Positions 1 to 8,759 of a stretch of 18,156 nt of DNA are shown here, one piece after another. Under the pieces are notes generated by a model. It was not told the origin of the DNA, did not search any database, and worked only from the letters and a program-made list of their open reading frames with translations. The first letter of the stretch is position 1, and every line of letters begins with the position of its first letter. The stretch spans positions 1 through 18,156 of the forward strand of contig JADFUQ010000105.1 of the NCBI GenBank assembly GCA_015222065.1, given 5' to 3'. The translations under genes and the position numbers were made by a program. The stretch is from Bacteroidota bacterium. GTDB taxonomy: Bacteria; Bacteroidota; Bacteroidia; Bacteroidales; VadinHA17.

Positions 1-1060
1 AATAAGCAATGGCAATATCTGCATATGCACGTGCAAATTCGTTATCATGTTCTATTGCCTTCTCAAAATAGGTAATAGCTTCTACTAAACTTTCACGACT
101 TCCTTTATAGAATAAATCAAGACCTTTTAAAAAATAATCATAAGCAACAAGGTTTTCGGTAGGAACTTTATTAATCCTTTCTTCCTCTTCTGGTGTGATT
201 ATTGCCTCTATTTCATCTGCAATATTTTTTGCAACTTCCATCTGCAATTTAAATATATCCTTTGCTTCTCTACTATATTGTCCTGACCACAAGTGCTTAT
301 CGGTTTGAGCTTCGATCAATTGAATATTAAGTAGAATTTGATCTCCAATTTTTTGGCCACTTCCTTCTACAAAATAATTCACATTCAACTGCCTTGCTAT
401 CTCTGGAATTATCTGGGGGGCGTTCCTGTACTTTTCAACGGATGTCCGGCTAATAACTTTTAAATCTTCAATTTTTTGAAGGTTATTAAGTATGGATTCC
501 ATTAATCCATTAATTATATAAACATTGGTAGAATCATTACTATCATTTTTGAATGGCAAAACAGCAATTGATTTTTCAAGGTTGATTTTTTTGGATAAGA
601 CAGGTTTAAAAACAATAAACAGTATAGCTAATAAAACAACCACAAAAATAGCTGAAACAAGGATAGTAATATTCCGTTTTTTACTGGATTCACCAATTTG
701 AATGGAATCACTTTCGTTTAAATCTCTTTTTCCAACCTCCCCGGGCGGGTATCCATAATAATCGTGGAAGCATTTGATAAAATATGATATACTGCTAAAA
801 CCAACCTTATATGATACTTCGGAAACGGTTAAGGAAGTCTGCCTTAACATTTCCATTGCATGTTTTAAACGTACCTGTCTGATAAACTGGCTAACGGATA
901 TTTTTGATAACTTTTTTACCTTACGGAGCAGGTTTGAACGACTCATCCCAATTTCATGTGCAAGCTCAGAAACACCGAACCGTTCATTGGATATGTTCTC
1001 CACTATAATTTCTGTGATTTTACTTAAGAAATCATTTTGTGTGGAGTGTGCATCTGGCAT
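1..1060 (-). CDS. AraC-HTH / transmembrane / TolB-like / TPR regulator (3' end outside window)
   Basis: At least 353 residues read leftward and run off the window edge. Residues about 15-110 form an AraC-type double helix-turn-helix (SELAHEIGMSRSNLLRKVKK, then VSEVSYKVGFSSISYFIKCF). Residues 131-151 are one hydrophobic membrane helix. SIAVLPFKNDS (164-174) begins a TolB-N/FlgO-like domain that runs to about 290 and includes YFVEGSGQKIGDQILLNIQL. A first TPR-like helix pair starts near 305 (AYDYFLKGLDLFYKG, AITYFEKAIE). This order is known from Bacteroidota one-component membrane regulators: DNA binding in the cytoplasm, sensing domain outside. The ATG at 1060 was chosen because an in-frame TAA lies five codons upstream; no clear Shine-Dalgarno is visible. 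It diverges from the ankyrin lipoprotein gene, which is a plausible target (inference). Confidence 0.9.
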   Translation of the reverse strand, partial: MPDAHSTQNDFLSKITEIIVENISNERFGVSELAHEIGMSRSNLLRKVKKLSKISVSQFIRQVRLKHAMEMLRQTSLTVSEVSYKVGFSSISYFIKCFHDYYGYPPGEVGKRDLNESDSIQIGESSKKRNITILVSAIFVVVLLAILFIVFKPVLSKKINLEKSIAVLPFKNDSNDSTNVYIINGLMESILNNLQKIEDLKVISRTSVEKYRNAPQIIPEIARQLNVNYFVEGSGQKIGDQILLNIQLIEAQTDKHLWSGQYSREAKDIFKLQMEVAKNIADEIEAIITPEEEERINKVPTENLVAYDYFLKGLDLFYKGSRESLVEAITYFEKAIEHDNEFARAYADIAIAY

Positions 1061-1098
1061 GGCAGTAATCAATTAAATCTGAAACAGATATATATTGT

Positions 1099-1106
1099 CA
1101 AAGATA
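1099..1106 (-). promoter_or_regulatory. Possible -7 element of the AraC-type regulator
   Basis: On the minus strand this reads TATCTTTG, an exact match to the Bacteroidota -7 consensus TAnnTTTG, 38 nt upstream of the ATG at 1060. No good -33 TTTG was found at the usual spacing, so the call is weak. The 256-base gap (1061-1316) separates two divergent genes and must hold both promoters; I saw no convincing element for the rightward gene. Confidence 0.35.
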
Positions 1107-1316
1107 CGAAAATAGTTGCTTTCCCATAGTCCTTTCCGTTTCGTGCAATTTTACTATTGCTTCAACTCTTGCGTCATAATTTATATCCTCTCACCATAAT
1201 TACAACAGCTTCAACAAACTTGATATTATTTACCTTTTTTTTGATTAGTGCTGCATCATTGTTTGACGGATCTTTACACCATAGAAAAAATGTCAAATTT
1301 TTAAAACAAATTAATT

Positions 1317-1919
1317 ATGAAAACACAAAAGATTAATTCAATTAAAGTAGTAACAACAGCAATGCTGGCAGTTACATTATTAACTATTGCCGCTTGCGGC
1401 GGCAACCGGGCAAACACAGCAGACGAGACGGGAACATCCTCAAATTCAAAAACAAGCGTTAAACCTCCGGGTATTGATATCCATACGGCCACTTTCCTGG
1501 GGGATATTGACGCCATTCAACAACACATTAAAGCAGGTTCAAACCTGGATGAAAGAGAACCAACGCTTGGCTCCAGTCCGCTGATTTCTGCAGCAGTTTT
1601 TGGCAAGACTGAAGTAGCCAGGGCGTTAATTGAGGCCGGAGCCGATGTGAACCTTAAAAATAATGAGGGATCAACCGCACTCCATTCCGCTGCTTTTCTC
1701 TGTCGTCTGGAGATTGTCGGGATGTTGCTGGAGAACGGTGCCGACAAAGAATTGCAGAACAACTACGGATCAACTGCACTGCAGTCCGTTTCCGGTCCAT
1801 TTTCCGATGTGAAGTTCATTTACGACCAATTCAGCAAGGATCTCGGACCACTTGGATTTAAACTGGACTACGAGCAAATAGAAACTACGCGCCCAAAGAT
1901 TGCAGAGATGTTGCGATAG
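1317..1919 (+). CDS. Ankyrin-repeat lipoprotein
   Basis: 200 residues. The N-terminus is a lipoprotein signal peptide: basic start, hydrophobic core and lipobox TIAAC with the lipidated Cys at residue 27. A Thr/Ser/Asn-rich linker follows. At least three ankyrin repeats cover about 51-149 (for example TALHSAAFLCRLEIVGMLLE and the GADVNLKNN turn), with a degenerate fourth half-repeat. The mature protein should sit in the periplasm or on a membrane and act as a protein-binding scaffold; its partner is unknown. The ATG at 1317 gives the signal peptide directly. It lies divergent from the AraC-type regulator and 22 bases upstream of the acyltransferase-hydrolase gene, so co-transcription with that gene is likely. 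Confidence 0.85.
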   Translation: MKTQKINSIKVVTTAMLAVTLLTIAACGGNRANTADETGTSSNSKTSVKPPGIDIHTATFLGDIDAIQQHIKAGSNLDEREPTLGSSPLISAAVFGKTEVARALIEAGADVNLKNNEGSTALHSAAFLCRLEIVGMLLENGADKELQNNYGSTALQSVSGPFSDVKFIYDQFSKDLGPLGFKLDYEQIETTRPKIAEMLR

Positions 1920-1941
1920 GTTAACTTTAATCAATAAAAAA

Positions 1942-4218
1942 ATGTCAACAACAAACAGAAGATACGATATAGACTGGTTAAGGGTAATAGCCATTGGATT
2001 ACTCTTAATTTACCATATCGGAATTGGATTCCAGCCCTGGGGAGTATTTATCGGATTTATTCAAAGTAATAAACCTCTGGAATCATTATGGATACCAATG
2101 TCTATGATGAATGTATGGAGGATCCCTTTGTTATTTTTTGTATCCGGAATGGGGGTTTGTTTTGCAATCAGAAAAAGAAATTGGAAACAATTGTTACTTG
2201 AGAGAACAAAGAGAATTTTTTTACCATTCCTGTTTGGCATCTTTTTTATTGTTCCAATACACATTTTAATATGGCAAAAATACTATAGACAGGATATAAT
2301 ATATTCCCCCAATCCAAGTCATTTATGGTTTCTTGCAAATATATTTATCTATGTAATTCTGTTATCTCCTCTTTTCTTTTACTTTAAAAGAAATAAAAAT
2401 GGTAAAATTGTCAGATGGTTAAATAACTTGTTTAGAAATCCATTGGGATTGTTGCTAATAGTAGTATTTTTTATTTTGGAAGCGGTATTAGTTAAACCCG
2501 AAACATATGAAACGTATTCCATGACATTGCACGGATTTTTGTTAGGACTGTTAGCATTTTTATTCGGTTTTTGTTTTGTAATTAGTGGAAAAACTTTCTG
2601 GCAAACAATTCTTAAATGGAGATGGCTATTTTTATCTATCGCTGTGATACTTTTTTTAGTTCGTTTAATTGAATTCCAACTAAAAGCCCCTAATTATCTT
2701 ATGGCTATCGAATCGAACATGTGGATTTTTACTGTATTTGGTTTTGCTTATAAATACCTTAATCATCCAAGTAAAACATTAAGCTATTTAAGCCAGGGAG
2801 CATATCCAATATATATTATACATATGATTTTCCTATACTTAGGCTCGTTCTTAATATTTCCACTTGGTATTCCAACTGTATTAAAATTCGTCTTAACTGT
2901 GGCATTTACAGGCATAGGATGTTTTGCTTTATATGATTTGGTAATTAAAAGAGTGAGTTTTTTAAGACCATTATTTGGATTAAAAAAAGTAAGTGGAAAT
3001 GTGCATACAGCGCATAAAATTAAGCAAATGAAAAAAAATAAAAGTTTTATTATGAAAAAAGCGATTATTATAATTACAATTCTTTCAATATTTAATGTCA
3101 GTTGTACATTAGAATCTTTTAGCCAATACACTTATCAGCCACCTGAGAATATAAACGATGGATTTAAAGTTGGCACTTTAGCTGAAGTGAATATTGATGC
3201 AAAGTTGATTGAAAAAGCAGTTAATGAAATACTCCAAAGCAAAAATAATGAAGTACATTCTATGATCATTTTTAAGGATGGCAAGCTGGTATTAGAAAAG
3301 TATTTTGAGGGCCATAAATGGAATTGGGATGGTACCAATCATCATGGTGATTTAGTGATATGGGACAGGACCATGTTACATAATATTCATTCCGCTACCA
3401 AAAGCATTACTTCAGCTTGCATCGGAATCGCAATAGATCATGGTTTCATCGAAAATGTTCATCAGTCTATATTTGATTATTTGCCGGAACATCAACACTT
3501 AAAAATCAAAGGGAAAAACAAAATTACCATTGAACATCTGCTAACCATGACATCCGGATTAGAGTGGCGTGAATGGAGTGCGCCATACAGCAGTTCGGAA
3601 AACCCTGCCGTTGGAGTTTGGTTCCAGAATAAAGACCCAATCACATATATCTTAGAAAAACAGCTACTCGTTGAACCCGGGACAAGTTTTAATTACGCCA
3701 CCGGAAATATGATTGTTCTGGGTGAAATCATCAAAAATGCTACAAAAATGAATATTGATGAGTTTTCCCAAAAATATTTGTTTAAGCACTTAGGAATTGA
3801 TTCATTAAATTGGCCGTTAAAATTTAAAAATGGCGTTGATGGCAATAATTTGGAAATTAGACCAAAAGAAATGGCTAAAATAGGTGCAACATTTTTAGAT
3901 AAAGGAGTTTGGAATGGGAAAAGAATAGTATCTGAACAATGGGTCGAAAAAAGTGCTGATGATTTTCCCGGAAACCATAGGATAAATATCCCGGGTGAAG
4001 CATCCGGTAGAATGGGCTATTCTTATCCATGGTGGACAAAAACTTATTCACAATCAGGTATGAAAATTCATATGTTTACTGCCTTGAGGTTTGGTGGACA
4101 ACACATTATGGTCCTCCCTGAAGTAAATACAGTAGTTGTTTTCACCGGTGGCAATTACCTGACAAAAAGACCTCCATTTAAAATTCTTGAAAAATATATT
4201 ATACCTGCTATTATTTAA
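1942..4218 (+). CDS. Acyltransferase-3 / beta-lactamase-fold serine hydrolase fusion
   Basis: 758 residues from the ATG at 1942; an upstream in-frame ATG at 1900 overlaps the previous gene and adds no homologous sequence. Residues 1-360 are a full Acyl_transf_3 membrane domain with about ten helices, starting DIDWLRVIAIGLLLIYH (conserved R14 and H25). Residues 420-758 are a class C beta-lactamase/serine hydrolase domain: S484-A-T-K487 nucleophile motif, Y585 in FNYATGN, and FGGQHIMVLPEVNTVVVFTGGN near the C-terminus. Between them, from M371, lies MKKAIIIITILSIFNVSC, which looks like a lipoprotein signal peptide with Cys388. The two parts are in one frame with no stop. It may be one polypeptide, with this helix acting as an eleventh membrane span that exports the hydrolase (compare OatA), or two genes joined by stop loss with restart at 3028 or 3052. 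Possible role: O-acylation and deacylation of an envelope glycan (inference). Confidence 0.85.
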   Translation: MSTTNRRYDIDWLRVIAIGLLLIYHIGIGFQPWGVFIGFIQSNKPLESLWIPMSMMNVWRIPLLFFVSGMGVCFAIRKRNWKQLLLERTKRIFLPFLFGIFFIVPIHILIWQKYYRQDIIYSPNPSHLWFLANIFIYVILLSPLFFYFKRNKNGKIVRWLNNLFRNPLGLLLIVVFFILEAVLVKPETYETYSMTLHGFLLGLLAFLFGFCFVISGKTFWQTILKWRWLFLSIAVILFLVRLIEFQLKAPNYLMAIESNMWIFTVFGFAYKYLNHPSKTLSYLSQGAYPIYIIHMIFLYLGSFLIFPLGIPTVLKFVLTVAFTGIGCFALYDLVIKRVSFLRPLFGLKKVSGNVHTAHKIKQMKKNKSFIMKKAIIIITILSIFNVSCTLESFSQYTYQPPENINDGFKVGTLAEVNIDAKLIEKAVNEILQSKNNEVHSMIIFKDGKLVLEKYFEGHKWNWDGTNHHGDLVIWDRTMLHNIHSATKSITSACIGIAIDHGFIENVHQSIFDYLPEHQHLKIKGKNKITIEHLLTMTSGLEWREWSAPYSSSENPAVGVWFQNKDPITYILEKQLLVEPGTSFNYATGNMIVLGEIIKNATKMNIDEFSQKYLFKHLGIDSLNWPLKFKNGVDGNNLEIRPKEMAKIGATFLDKGVWNGKRIVSEQWVEKSADDFPGNHRINIPGEASGRMGYSYPWWTKTYSQSGMKIHMFTALRFGGQHIMVLPEVNTVVVFTGGNYLTKRPPFKILEKYIIPAII
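3028..3105 (+). other. Internal lipoprotein-signal-like segment and possible restart codons
   Basis: Two in-frame ATGs (3028 and 3052) sit between the acyltransferase and hydrolase domains. From the second, a classic n-region (MKK), a hydrophobic core and a lipobox ending in Cys (codon 3103-3105) follow. This is exactly what a separate exported hydrolase gene would begin with. No strong Shine-Dalgarno precedes either ATG, but most starts in this window lack one too. Confidence 0.6.
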
Positions 4219-4241
4219 GTTAAAACCCTAACACTACTCCC

Positions 4242-6671
4242 ATGTTTAGAAATTTCATAACCATCGCCTTCAGAAACCTTGTCACACACAAGGCCTATTC
4301 ATTGATCAACATTTCGGGGCTTGCGATTGGACTAGCGAGTGCAATCCTAATTCTTTTGTATGTCCAGGATGAACTTAGTTACGATAAATTTCACGATAAT
4401 TATGACCAAATATACCGGGTTGGATTACACTCTACCAAGGAGGGGAATGAATTGATAGTCGCTGTAACAAACGTGCCACTGGCCCCAACACTTGTTCGGG
4501 ATTACCCAGAGGTGATCAGCACAACCCGCATGTTTGCTTTTGTCGGTGAACCCATAGTCAGGTATAAGGAGAATAGTTTTCTTGAAGACCGGTTTTTCTA
4601 TGCTGATTCCAGCTTTTTTGGAGTATTCACAAAAGGCTTACTAAAGGGTGATCCGGCAACAGTTCTTGCCCGTTCCAATACAGTAGTCATCACAGACGAG
4701 ATGGCAAATAAATATTTTGGAAGCGAAGAACCAATAGGTAAGGTTATCGAGGTTGGGATTGATAGAACAGAATTTGAAGTTACCGGTGTGGTCAAAAAAT
4801 ATCCAGGCAATTCACACATAAAGTTTGATTTTCTGGGTTCATTGGAATCCATGGAATTTATTAACAGCACAAACTGGCTGAGTTACTACATAGTATATAC
4901 CTATTTTCAGTTACAGGAGGGATATTCTCCTGAGCAATTGGAAGCCAAATTTCCTGACATGGTAAAAAAATATGTTGGCCCACAATGGGAACAGATTTTT
5001 GGGATTCCTATTGAAGAATCATTTGGAAGAGGAGTTAAGTATGGATATTTCCTTCAGGCAGTTACAGATATCCATCTGGGATCGGACATGGAGGGTGAGC
5101 TGGAACCAGGAGGTAATGTGGAATCTATCTATATATTCTCCCTGATCGCATTATTTCTGATCATAATTGCTTCCATTAACTTTATGAATCTGGCGACTGC
5201 GCAATCTTCTACCCGGGCCAGGGAAGTTGGAATCCGAAAAGTTGCAGGATCGACAAAGTCAAAACTGATCTCCCAATTTCTAACTGAATCAGTTCTGTTA
5301 AGTTATGTTGCTTTATTGGTTGGAATAGTCCTTGTCCTGTTTGCGCTCCCTTATTTCAACATACTGGCTGGCAAAGAGTTAATCCTTGATTTAGTGCATA
5401 ATAAGTTATTGATACCCTCGTTGCTGATCCTTGGATTGATCGTTGGTCTTTTGTCTGGCAGCTATCCTGCGTTTTTTCTTGCATCACTCCAACCGGTTAA
5501 GGTCCTCCAGGGTAAGATAGAATCAGGGTTGAAAAGTCGTTATCTCCGCGGGATTCTGGTTATTTTTCAGTTCAGTGTGGCTATAATCCTTTTCATTAGT
5601 ACTATTTTAGTTTCAAGGCAAATGAATTTCATTCAGAAGAAAGAGCTTGGGTTTGATAAAGAAAACCTGGTCGTCGTAAACAGAGTTGAAGTCTTGCAAG
5701 ACCAGAAGGATGCTTTTCAGGAAGAACTTTCGAAATTTCCGGATGTAATCCAGTCAGGCTTCACCAATAGCCTGCCGGGTATAATTTTTGGAAATAATAC
5801 TTTTCGACCGGAAGGAACAACAGCAGAAAGCACATACTCCATCAATCATTGGATTGTGGGTTATGATCTTCAAAAAACACTAAAAATGAAAATGAATGAA
5901 GGTCGATGGTTTTCCAGGGAAATTCTTAGTGATACCCTTGCAGTTGTAATGAATGAAGCCGCTGCCAAATTATTTGGAATGGAAGATCCTGTTGGAAAAA
6001 ACCTGTTGCTCCTCGGAGGAGCCGGTGATGGGGATCTTCCTTTAAAAATTATTGGAATTATTAATGATTTCCATTATGAATCCCTTCATCAAACCATTCA
6101 TCCGCTGGTTATTAGCTTCCTCCCTTCTCAATACTCAAGTTTTTTGGTGGTAAGGATCCAACCGGAAAACTATCAGAGAACGGTGAATCTAATAAAGTGG
6201 AAGTGGGATGAGTTTGCCCCTGAACAACCCTTTGAATATTCGTTTCTTGGAGATGATCTTGCCACCGCCTATAACAATGATTTTCGCTCGGGTACAATTT
6301 TTACAATTTTCGCTGTGCTGGCCATATTTATTTCGTTGCTGGGACTGACCGGATTGGCTTCATATACTACAGCACAGAGAACCAAGGAAATTGGTGTTAG
6401 GAAAGTTTTTGGTGCTAAAGTATCAGAAATTATTGGGATGCTTTCCAAAGAAGTATTTATTTTTATCGGTATTTCCACTGTTATTGCTTGGCCGGCAGGT
6501 TATTATTTTATGAAAAGTTGGTTGCAGAATTTTGCTTTTAGTGTGGATCCGGGCTTTTTATCCTTTCTCATGGCTTCCCTGATTGCTCTGCTTATTGCCA
6601 TACTAACCGTGGGTCTGCGTGCATATAAAGCTGCTACAGCCAACCCGGCCGATTCACTGAGGTATGAATAG
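4242..6671 (+). CDS. FtsX/MacB-type ABC transporter permease
   Basis: 809 residues with a tandem MacB_PCD-FtsX layout. MFRNFITIAFRNLVTHKAYS leads into membrane helix 1 (about 20-42). A periplasmic MacB_PCD domain follows to about 285, then three helices of the first FtsX domain (about 290-420, with AREVGIRKVAGSTKSKLISQ). Another helix sits near 440-460, then a second periplasmic domain, then a second FtsX domain (about 685-805, with TKEIGVRKVFGAKVSEIIGM). This is the usual length and order for Bacteroidota permeases that move lipids, peptides or antimicrobials with a separate ATPase. No ATPase gene is in the window. It begins 23 bases after the hydrolase stop, so it may be co-transcribed with it. 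Confidence 0.92.
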   Translation: MFRNFITIAFRNLVTHKAYSLINISGLAIGLASAILILLYVQDELSYDKFHDNYDQIYRVGLHSTKEGNELIVAVTNVPLAPTLVRDYPEVISTTRMFAFVGEPIVRYKENSFLEDRFFYADSSFFGVFTKGLLKGDPATVLARSNTVVITDEMANKYFGSEEPIGKVIEVGIDRTEFEVTGVVKKYPGNSHIKFDFLGSLESMEFINSTNWLSYYIVYTYFQLQEGYSPEQLEAKFPDMVKKYVGPQWEQIFGIPIEESFGRGVKYGYFLQAVTDIHLGSDMEGELEPGGNVESIYIFSLIALFLIIIASINFMNLATAQSSTRAREVGIRKVAGSTKSKLISQFLTESVLLSYVALLVGIVLVLFALPYFNILAGKELILDLVHNKLLIPSLLILGLIVGLLSGSYPAFFLASLQPVKVLQGKIESGLKSRYLRGILVIFQFSVAIILFISTILVSRQMNFIQKKELGFDKENLVVVNRVEVLQDQKDAFQEELSKFPDVIQSGFTNSLPGIIFGNNTFRPEGTTAESTYSINHWIVGYDLQKTLKMKMNEGRWFSREILSDTLAVVMNEAAAKLFGMEDPVGKNLLLLGGAGDGDLPLKIIGIINDFHYESLHQTIHPLVISFLPSQYSSFLVVRIQPENYQRTVNLIKWKWDEFAPEQPFEYSFLGDDLATAYNNDFRSGTIFTIFAVLAIFISLLGLTGLASYTTAQRTKEIGVRKVFGAKVSEIIGMLSKEVFIFIGISTVIAWPAGYYFMKSWLQNFAFSVDPGFLSFLMASLIALLIAILTVGLRAYKAATANPADSLRYE

Positions 6672-6731
6672 ATTGAACCCTTTCAATGGAAAGTACTTAT
6701 AAAACATTAACAATTCTTTCAATTTGATATA

Positions 6732-6888
6732 GCCTGCATTATTCATAAAATCTCTCGCAAAGCCGCTAAGTCGCAAAGAATAAGCAAATTAGTAATAAGT
6801 GTTTTAAGTATTAAATTTCAATATAAAAAAAAATAATGCAGGCATTAAATTGTTTTAATTCAAATTTTTGCGACTCTGCGTCTTTGCG
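6732..6888. repeat. Inverted element built of CGCAAAGN octamers
   Basis: Left arm 6756-6778 is three tandem 8-mers (CGCAAAGC, CGCTAAGT, CGCAAAG). The reverse complement of 6867-6888 repeats it with 19 of 22 bases matching. A second, perfect 12-bp inverted pair (GCCTGCATTATT at 6732-6743 and its complement at 6832-6843) is interleaved with these arms. The rest is AT-rich and non-coding. Similar octamer repeats are scattered through many Bacteroidota intergenic regions. It may be a MITE- or REP-like element or a folded transcript between the permease and the Lnt-like gene. Confidence 0.7.
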
Positions 6889-6944
6889 TGATGAATTATT
6901 CAGGATAGGGTTAATGTAATTTTTAACTAATAAAAATTAATATT

Positions 6945-8486
6945 ATGAAGAGAATTGAATATCGAAAACTATTATGGTTTTTTATCGGTTTTGGATTGTT
7001 CTTTTTTACCAGAACCTCAACCTTTATACCTATTGCAATTGCGTTAGGACCAATATTTATCCTTCGTCTTTCATCAAGCCAAAAACCATTCAAAGGAATA
7101 CTAATTACACTTTTGGGATTCATATTAGTTATGCAAATCGCATTTTGGACTCCAATTAATTTTAATGATCTTTTCCCTGGCATATTTAGTTTTGTAAGAA
7201 GCCTGCTGCTTGGATCAATATTTACACTTCCGTTCATCGCAAACAGATTGATACAACCAAAATTCACGGGCTTTTTTTCCACATTAGTTTTTCCGGTATG
7301 TGCAGTAGCTCTTTATTATCTTGAATCAGTTTACGGCCCGTTTGACGGAGTAATTATTTTCTATGCTTACACTCAATATGGGAACCTTCCACTAACGCAA
7401 TTACTTTCAATTGCAGGCCCCTGGACTTTAATATTCTTGATATCCTGGTTCTCTTCTATTGTATGTTGGGCGTGGGAAAATGATTTTAATTTGGAAAAAA
7501 CAAAGAAAGGAATTGTAATATTCCTGTGTATGGCTATTGGCTTATTCTTATATGGTGGAATTAAGGTTTCTCCTTACAACTTCGATTATAAAGGTAAAAC
7601 AGTAAGAATTGCCGCTGCAGTATTTCAAAAAAATCCAGGAGAACCTACTCATGGCATTGACAAAATACTTAATGAGCGGTTGTTTACCCCTCTGCAGGAA
7701 ACACTGAAAAAAATTGAAAATGCTACCAAACAGGCGGCATTAACCAATTCCAAAATCATAGTATTTCAGGAGTTTTCTCTTATAATCCCCGAAGAACAGG
7801 AAAAAGAAGCAATTAGCGAACTAAAAAGAATGGCTAAAGAAAATGATATTTATATATGTATAGGTTATGTCTCAATGCCCAAATTGCTTGAGGGTGAGCA
7901 TAAAGTATTTATGGGTTACATGGAACTTTCCGATGAAGAAGAAGAGGGCAAGAACATAGCTTTGTTTATTAATAACCTTGGGGAAATTGAAGCAGAATAC
8001 CAAAAACACAATTTGGTATTTGGTGAAGGAACCTGGGTACTTGAAGGCCCGGGGATTATACCGGTTGTTGAAACACCTTTCGGAAGGATTGGAATTGTAA
8101 TTTGCAGAGACATGGAATTTTCTGATTATATGATGCAGACCGGGAAACAAAACGCAGATATTGTTTTAGCTCCATCGTACGAGGCTGTGAAAAGCTTATC
8201 GATTACTTATGCTCAAATGCTCAGAAGTATTGAAAACGGTTTTTCATTTGTACGCGCTTGTGGTTACGGCTTATCCATTGCTGTTGATTATAACGGTAAA
8301 ATTTTATCTTCAATGAACTATTTTACAACACAAAATACAATAATGTACACCGATGTTCCAACAAAAGGAATTAGAACTATTTATTCATTCATTGGTGATT
8401 TATTTGCCTGGCTGTGTGTTACTGGTTTTATTGGATATATTGCTGCTGCAATAATTTCTCGAGTAAGAAAAAAAATAACAAAATAA
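6945..8486 (+). CDS. Lnt-like membrane carbon-nitrogen hydrolase
   Basis: 513 residues. Residues 1-205 hold about six to seven membrane helices, residues 220-475 are a nitrilase-superfamily domain, and 485-503 is a last helix. The layout and length match apolipoprotein N-acyltransferase (Lnt), which N-acylates the Cys of mature lipoproteins. The nitrilase triad is visible: E276 in VFQEFS, K354 in YQKHNLVFGE and C387 in VICRDMEF. The flanking motifs are closer to general nitrilases (ICRD) than to the classic Lnt forms (PEGAY, ICYE), so it could be a paralogue with another acyl or amide substrate. The ATG at 6945 starts right before the first helix; the nearest candidate for a shared promoter is beyond the repeat element. 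Confidence 0.8.
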   Translation: MKRIEYRKLLWFFIGFGLFFFTRTSTFIPIAIALGPIFILRLSSSQKPFKGILITLLGFILVMQIAFWTPINFNDLFPGIFSFVRSLLLGSIFTLPFIANRLIQPKFTGFFSTLVFPVCAVALYYLESVYGPFDGVIIFYAYTQYGNLPLTQLLSIAGPWTLIFLISWFSSIVCWAWENDFNLEKTKKGIVIFLCMAIGLFLYGGIKVSPYNFDYKGKTVRIAAAVFQKNPGEPTHGIDKILNERLFTPLQETLKKIENATKQAALTNSKIIVFQEFSLIIPEEQEKEAISELKRMAKENDIYICIGYVSMPKLLEGEHKVFMGYMELSDEEEEGKNIALFINNLGEIEAEYQKHNLVFGEGTWVLEGPGIIPVVETPFGRIGIVICRDMEFSDYMMQTGKQNADIVLAPSYEAVKSLSITYAQMLRSIENGFSFVRACGYGLSIAVDYNGKILSSMNYFTTQNTIMYTDVPTKGIRTIYSFIGDLFAWLCVTGFIGYIAAAIISRVRKKITK

Positions 8487-8759
8487 TGGACATAACAAAA
8501 ACATAGAACAAAAAAGGGATTTAGAGAATTTGAGATTTTTGTCAAACATATATCCCCGTAGATAGAAAAGACAAATTTTAAAGCTCTACGTTTTTTAGCA
8601 AGCTCGTTATCTGCAATTGAATTTTGAAATATTTCCAATTTTATTACAACAACTATAAGATCAACTTAAAAATATGACTGTTATTTTTTTCTACAAGAGT
8701 TATTTTAAATTGTAACTTTTTCAAAGGACAATTGCTATATGTAAACGAAAACTAAGAAA

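Noticed and set aside
1900..1941. Upstream ATG extension of the acyltransferase-hydrolase gene
   Set aside because: It overlaps the ankyrin gene by 20 bases and adds a non-homologous, Cys-rich leader; ATG 1942 begins right before the conserved DIDWLR start.
8381..8638. Leftward 85-codon ORF with a plausible start region (SIADNELAKKRRALKFVF)
   Set aside because: Much of it lies antisense to the end of the Lnt-like gene, the rest is AT-rich and matches no family I know; coding is not supported.
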